Source of the DNA: Yersinia massiliensis
Lineage (GTDB): Bacteria; Pseudomonadota; Gammaproteobacteria; Enterobacterales; Enterobacteriaceae
DNA: 64,000 bases
Assembly (NCBI RefSeq): GCF_003048255.1
Contig: NZ_CP028487.1
Coordinates: 2,232,001-2,296,000, forward strand
Reading direction: 5' to 3'
The notes beneath the pieces are model-generated. The model saw nothing but the letters and a program-made list of their open reading frames with translations, was not told the origin of the DNA and ran no database searches. Shown piece after piece: positions 61,984 to 64,000 of the stretch. How positions within the stretch are numbered: position 1 is the stretch's first letter; each line of letters starts with the position of its first letter. The translations under genes were made by a program, and so were the position numbers.

Positions 61984-63444
61984 TTATAATAATGGGCTGA
62001 AGAAGTAGAATAGTCGTTCAGTAACGCGATGCCAAACAGGGCGTTTATTCCACTGTTCAGCATCTAATAATACTGAGCGAGCAATGTAGTCATCCTGCAC
62101 TTGTGCTAAGTCAGCGCCAAAACCATCATCATCAATCACTAAAGTGACTTCAAAATTGAGCCATAAGCTGCGCATATCAAGATTAACGGTTCCCACCAAG
62201 CTGAGTTGCCCGTCAACTAACACACTTTTGCTGTGTAATAACCCACCTTCAAATTGGTAGATTTTGACTCCTGCATCAAGTAACTCTGAGAAGAAAGCTT
62301 TACTTGCCCAGCGGACCATCATTGAATCATTGTTTCGAGGGACAATAATGCTGACATCGACACCACGTTGTGCAGCAGTACAGATAGCATGCAATAAGTC
62401 ATCGCTCGGAACGAAATAGGGCGTTGTCATGACTAACTGCTCACGAGCAGCATACACGGCAGTGAGTAACGCCTGATGGATCATCTCTTCTGGAAAACCT
62501 GGCCCAGATGCAATTACCTGAATCGTATGGCCGCTTTCTTCTTCGAACGGCATGATATGGTTATCTGGTGGCGGCGGCAGGATACGTTTACCTGTTTCAA
62601 TCTCCCAATCACAGGCATAGACGATACCCATTGTTGTCGCCACTGGCCCTTCCATGCGTGCCATCATATCAATCCACTGACCCACCCCCGCATCTTGTTT
62701 GAAGAAGCGCGGATCAACCATATTCATGCTACCGGTATAGGCAACATAGTTATCAATCAATACTATTTTGCGGTGTTGGCGTAAATCCATGCGGCGCAAG
62801 AATACGCGAAAAACATTAACTTTGAGTGCTTCGACCACTTCTATCCCAGCATTGCGCATCATGGCGGGATACGGGGTACGGAAGAATTGTTGGCTACCGG
62901 CAGAGTCCAGCATGAGCCTGCAATGAACGCCACGGCGTGCGGCAGACATTAAGGACTCCGCAACCTGATCAACCAGGCCACCAGGTTGCCAAATATAAAA
63001 TACCATCTCTATATTATGGCGGGCTAATTCAATGTCTCGCACCAAGGCTTTTAATGTGTCATCGGTGGTGGTTAATAACTGTAATTGATTACCTTTAACA
63101 CCACTGATGCCTTGGCGACGCTCACATAATTGAAATAGTGGGGTAGCGACCTCACTGTTTGAATTGGCAAAAATATGTTGGCAATCTTTCAATTCACTCA
63201 ACCAACGAGCAGTAGATGGCCACATGGCTTTGGCACGTTCTGCTCGGCGCTTACCGAGATGAAGCTCGCCAAATGAGAGGTACGCAATGATGCCAACTAA
63301 CGGCAGAATATAGATGACAAGTAGCCACGCCATAGCCGAAGGAACGGTTCTGCGCTTCATGAGAATACGCAATGTTACCCCGGCAATAAGCAACCAATAG
63401 CCAAAAACTGAAAGCCAACTGATTACGGTATAAAATGTTGTCAT
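61984..63444 (-). CDS. clsA: Cardiolipin synthase A
   Basis: The 486 residues equal E. coli ClsA. Two N-terminal membrane segments (about 3-25 and 36-58: [40 protein letters not shown]) precede two phospholipase-D domains with HKD motifs [16 protein letters not shown] and [16 protein letters not shown]. It condenses two phosphatidylglycerols to cardiolipin at the inner membrane. Start 63444 ([11 protein letters not shown]) follows the family; the longer in-frame start was rejected. Confidence 0.97.
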   Translation of the reverse strand: MTTFYTVISWLSVFGYWLLIAGVTLRILMKRRTVPSAMAWLLVIYILPLVGIIAYLSFGELHLGKRRAERAKAMWPSTARWLSELKDCQHIFANSNSEVATPLFQLCERRQGISGVKGNQLQLLTTTDDTLKALVRDIELARHNIEMVFYIWQPGGLVDQVAESLMSAARRGVHCRLMLDSAGSQQFFRTPYPAMMRNAGIEVVEALKVNVFRVFLRRMDLRQHRKIVLIDNYVAYTGSMNMVDPRFFKQDAGVGQWIDMMARMEGPVATTMGIVYACDWEIETGKRILPPPPDNHIMPFEEESGHTIQVIASGPGFPEEMIHQALLTAVYAAREQLVMTTPYFVPSDDLLHAICTAAQRGVDVSIIVPRNNDSMMVRWASKAFFSELLDAGVKIYQFEGGLLHSKSVLVDGQLSLVGTVNLDMRSLWLNFEVTLVIDDDGFGADLAQVQDDYIARSVLLDAEQWNKRPVWHRVTERLFYFFSPLL

Positions 63445-63766
63445 GAGGGCGGAAATCCTGTTCACAAACGGTCAGTAATGAGTGTACGCACAGTCTGGCA
63501 AAGACGAAACCTTTAAGCAGAGATAATGTTAGATAAAATCTTTTAGCTTAAAGGACTTGCAATGAAACATTCAGCAGTTCGCATGTGCTTTGGGGTTTCT
63601 AGAGTGTGTTGAGTCATGCGTATAGTTTGTGTGACATATCGCAGTGCGACATATATAGAAAGATAGTGCATTTTTTGTAAAATACAGAATTTTGCCCAAC
63701 AGCAACTTGGCTGAGAAGATGAAAGGTTTATACTAGCCCAGTTCTCAGCTGTGGAAGACTTGTTAC
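63445..63766. other. clsA-yciY divergent intergenic region
   Basis: The 322-bp gap contains the clsA promoter on one strand and the yciY promoter on the other. E. coli has kch between these genes; here no channel gene or remnant is visible, and the minus-strand frame across it (63543-63854) shows no domain. Confidence 0.45.
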
Positions 63767-63943
63767 ATGAGACGGAGTAAAAATGAGGTAGGCCGTTGGC
63801 GTATGCTGCGGCAAAATCAGCGTCGAAGAAGTCGCTGGCTTGAAGGTCAATCACGACGTTACCGTCATATCTATAGCATCAGGCAGCACAATGAGCACCA
63901 GCATCGCAGGTCACTATTGTTCACTGTTGCTTATGAATGGTAA
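63767..63943 (+). CDS. yciY: Small basic protein YciY
   Basis: This 58-residue gene is readily missed because of its size. It begins MRRSKNEVGRWRMLRQNQRR and contains RSRWLEGQSRR, matching E. coli YciY (57 residues, MKRSRTEVGRWRMLRQ) over the first 30 residues, after which it diverges (HNEHQHRRSLLF). It is extremely rich in arginine and probably binds nucleic acid or membrane, by inference. GGAAG lies upstream of the ATG. Position beside clsA is conserved. A terminator follows. Confidence 0.88.
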   Translation: MRRSKNEVGRWRMLRQNQRRRSRWLEGQSRRYRHIYSIRQHNEHQHRRSLLFTVAYEW

Positions 63944-63960
63944 TTCACTGAATGAGTAAT

Positions 63961-63990
63961 AAAAACAGTCTCTTTATGAGGCTGTTTTTG
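63961..63990 (+). terminator. Intrinsic terminator after yciY
   Basis: AAAAACAGtCT and AGgCTGTTTTT form a near-perfect stem around CTTTATG, followed by GTTTATT, 18 bp past the yciY stop. Confidence 0.85.
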
Positions 63991-64000
63991 TTTATTGCAT

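Overview
The window is a chromosomal segment of an enteric bacterium, most likely Yersinia of the pseudotuberculosis/pestis group. The evidence is near-identical housekeeping proteins arranged in E. coli-like gene blocks, Yersinia-style departures from E. coli (ugd where E. coli has galU, two tandem oppA genes), and ERIC-like palindromic repeats. Species cannot be decided from sequence reading alone. I see no prophage, complete insertion sequence, CRISPR array or rRNA.

Layout. 1-4.3 kb: end of rplT, the pheM leader with its attenuator, pheS-pheT-ihfA. 4.4-8.8 kb: SpoVR-family ycgB divergent from dadA-dadX (D-amino acid dehydrogenase and alanine racemase), with a perfect CRP site between. 8.9-11.6 kb: the qseB-qseC two-component system divergent from ygiW, which has a PmrA/QseB-type direct-repeat box. 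11.7-19.2 kb: accessory genes: a Bcr/CflA exporter, a PAS-PAS-GAF-GGDEF-EAL protein, a pirin divergent from a LysR regulator, and a DMT transporter with a very histidine-rich tail. 19.3-37.6 kb: a block collinear with E. coli near 40 min: yeaH-yeaG, mipA, yeaD, a HigBA-type toxin-antitoxin pair, gapA, msrB, yeaC, ansA-pncA, sppA, ydjA, selD-topB-ynjH, nudG and xthA. 37.6-39.3 kb: an AT-rich island with an atypical LysR-type regulator. 39.3-64 kb: a block collinear with E. coli near 27-28 min: a twin tRNA-Tyr operon with distal repeats, purU, ychJ, a GNAT gene, rssA-rssB, ugd, hns, tdk, adhE, ychE, oppA-oppA-oppB-oppC-oppD-oppF, yciU, clsA and the small basic gene yciY.

How the parts work together. 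Core functions are translation (L20, PheRS), nucleoid structure (IHF-alpha, H-NS), central metabolism (GapA, AdhE), alanine use (DadA/DadX), NAD salvage (PncA), repair (XthA, NudG, MsrB, TopB), selenium metabolism (SelD), sigma-S turnover (RssB), lipid A/envelope modification (Ugd), peptide import (Opp) and cardiolipin synthesis (ClsA). Regulatory sites readable in the sequence match the gene families: catabolite control at dadA, a response-regulator box at ygiW, a PhoP/PmrA-like box at ugd, a CRP/FNR palindrome upstream of adhE, and a stringent-type promoter at the tRNA-Tyr operon.

Less explained items: a 23-codon ORF with a good Shine-Dalgarno preceded by two perfect CRP sites and followed by a long inverted repeat (41.6-41.9 kb); a triple palindromic repeat between yeaG and yeaH; a perfect 23-bp hairpin upstream of the HigBA-type pair; an 18-bp tandem triplication upstream of qseB; and the AT-rich LysR island at the junction of two ancestral gene blocks.
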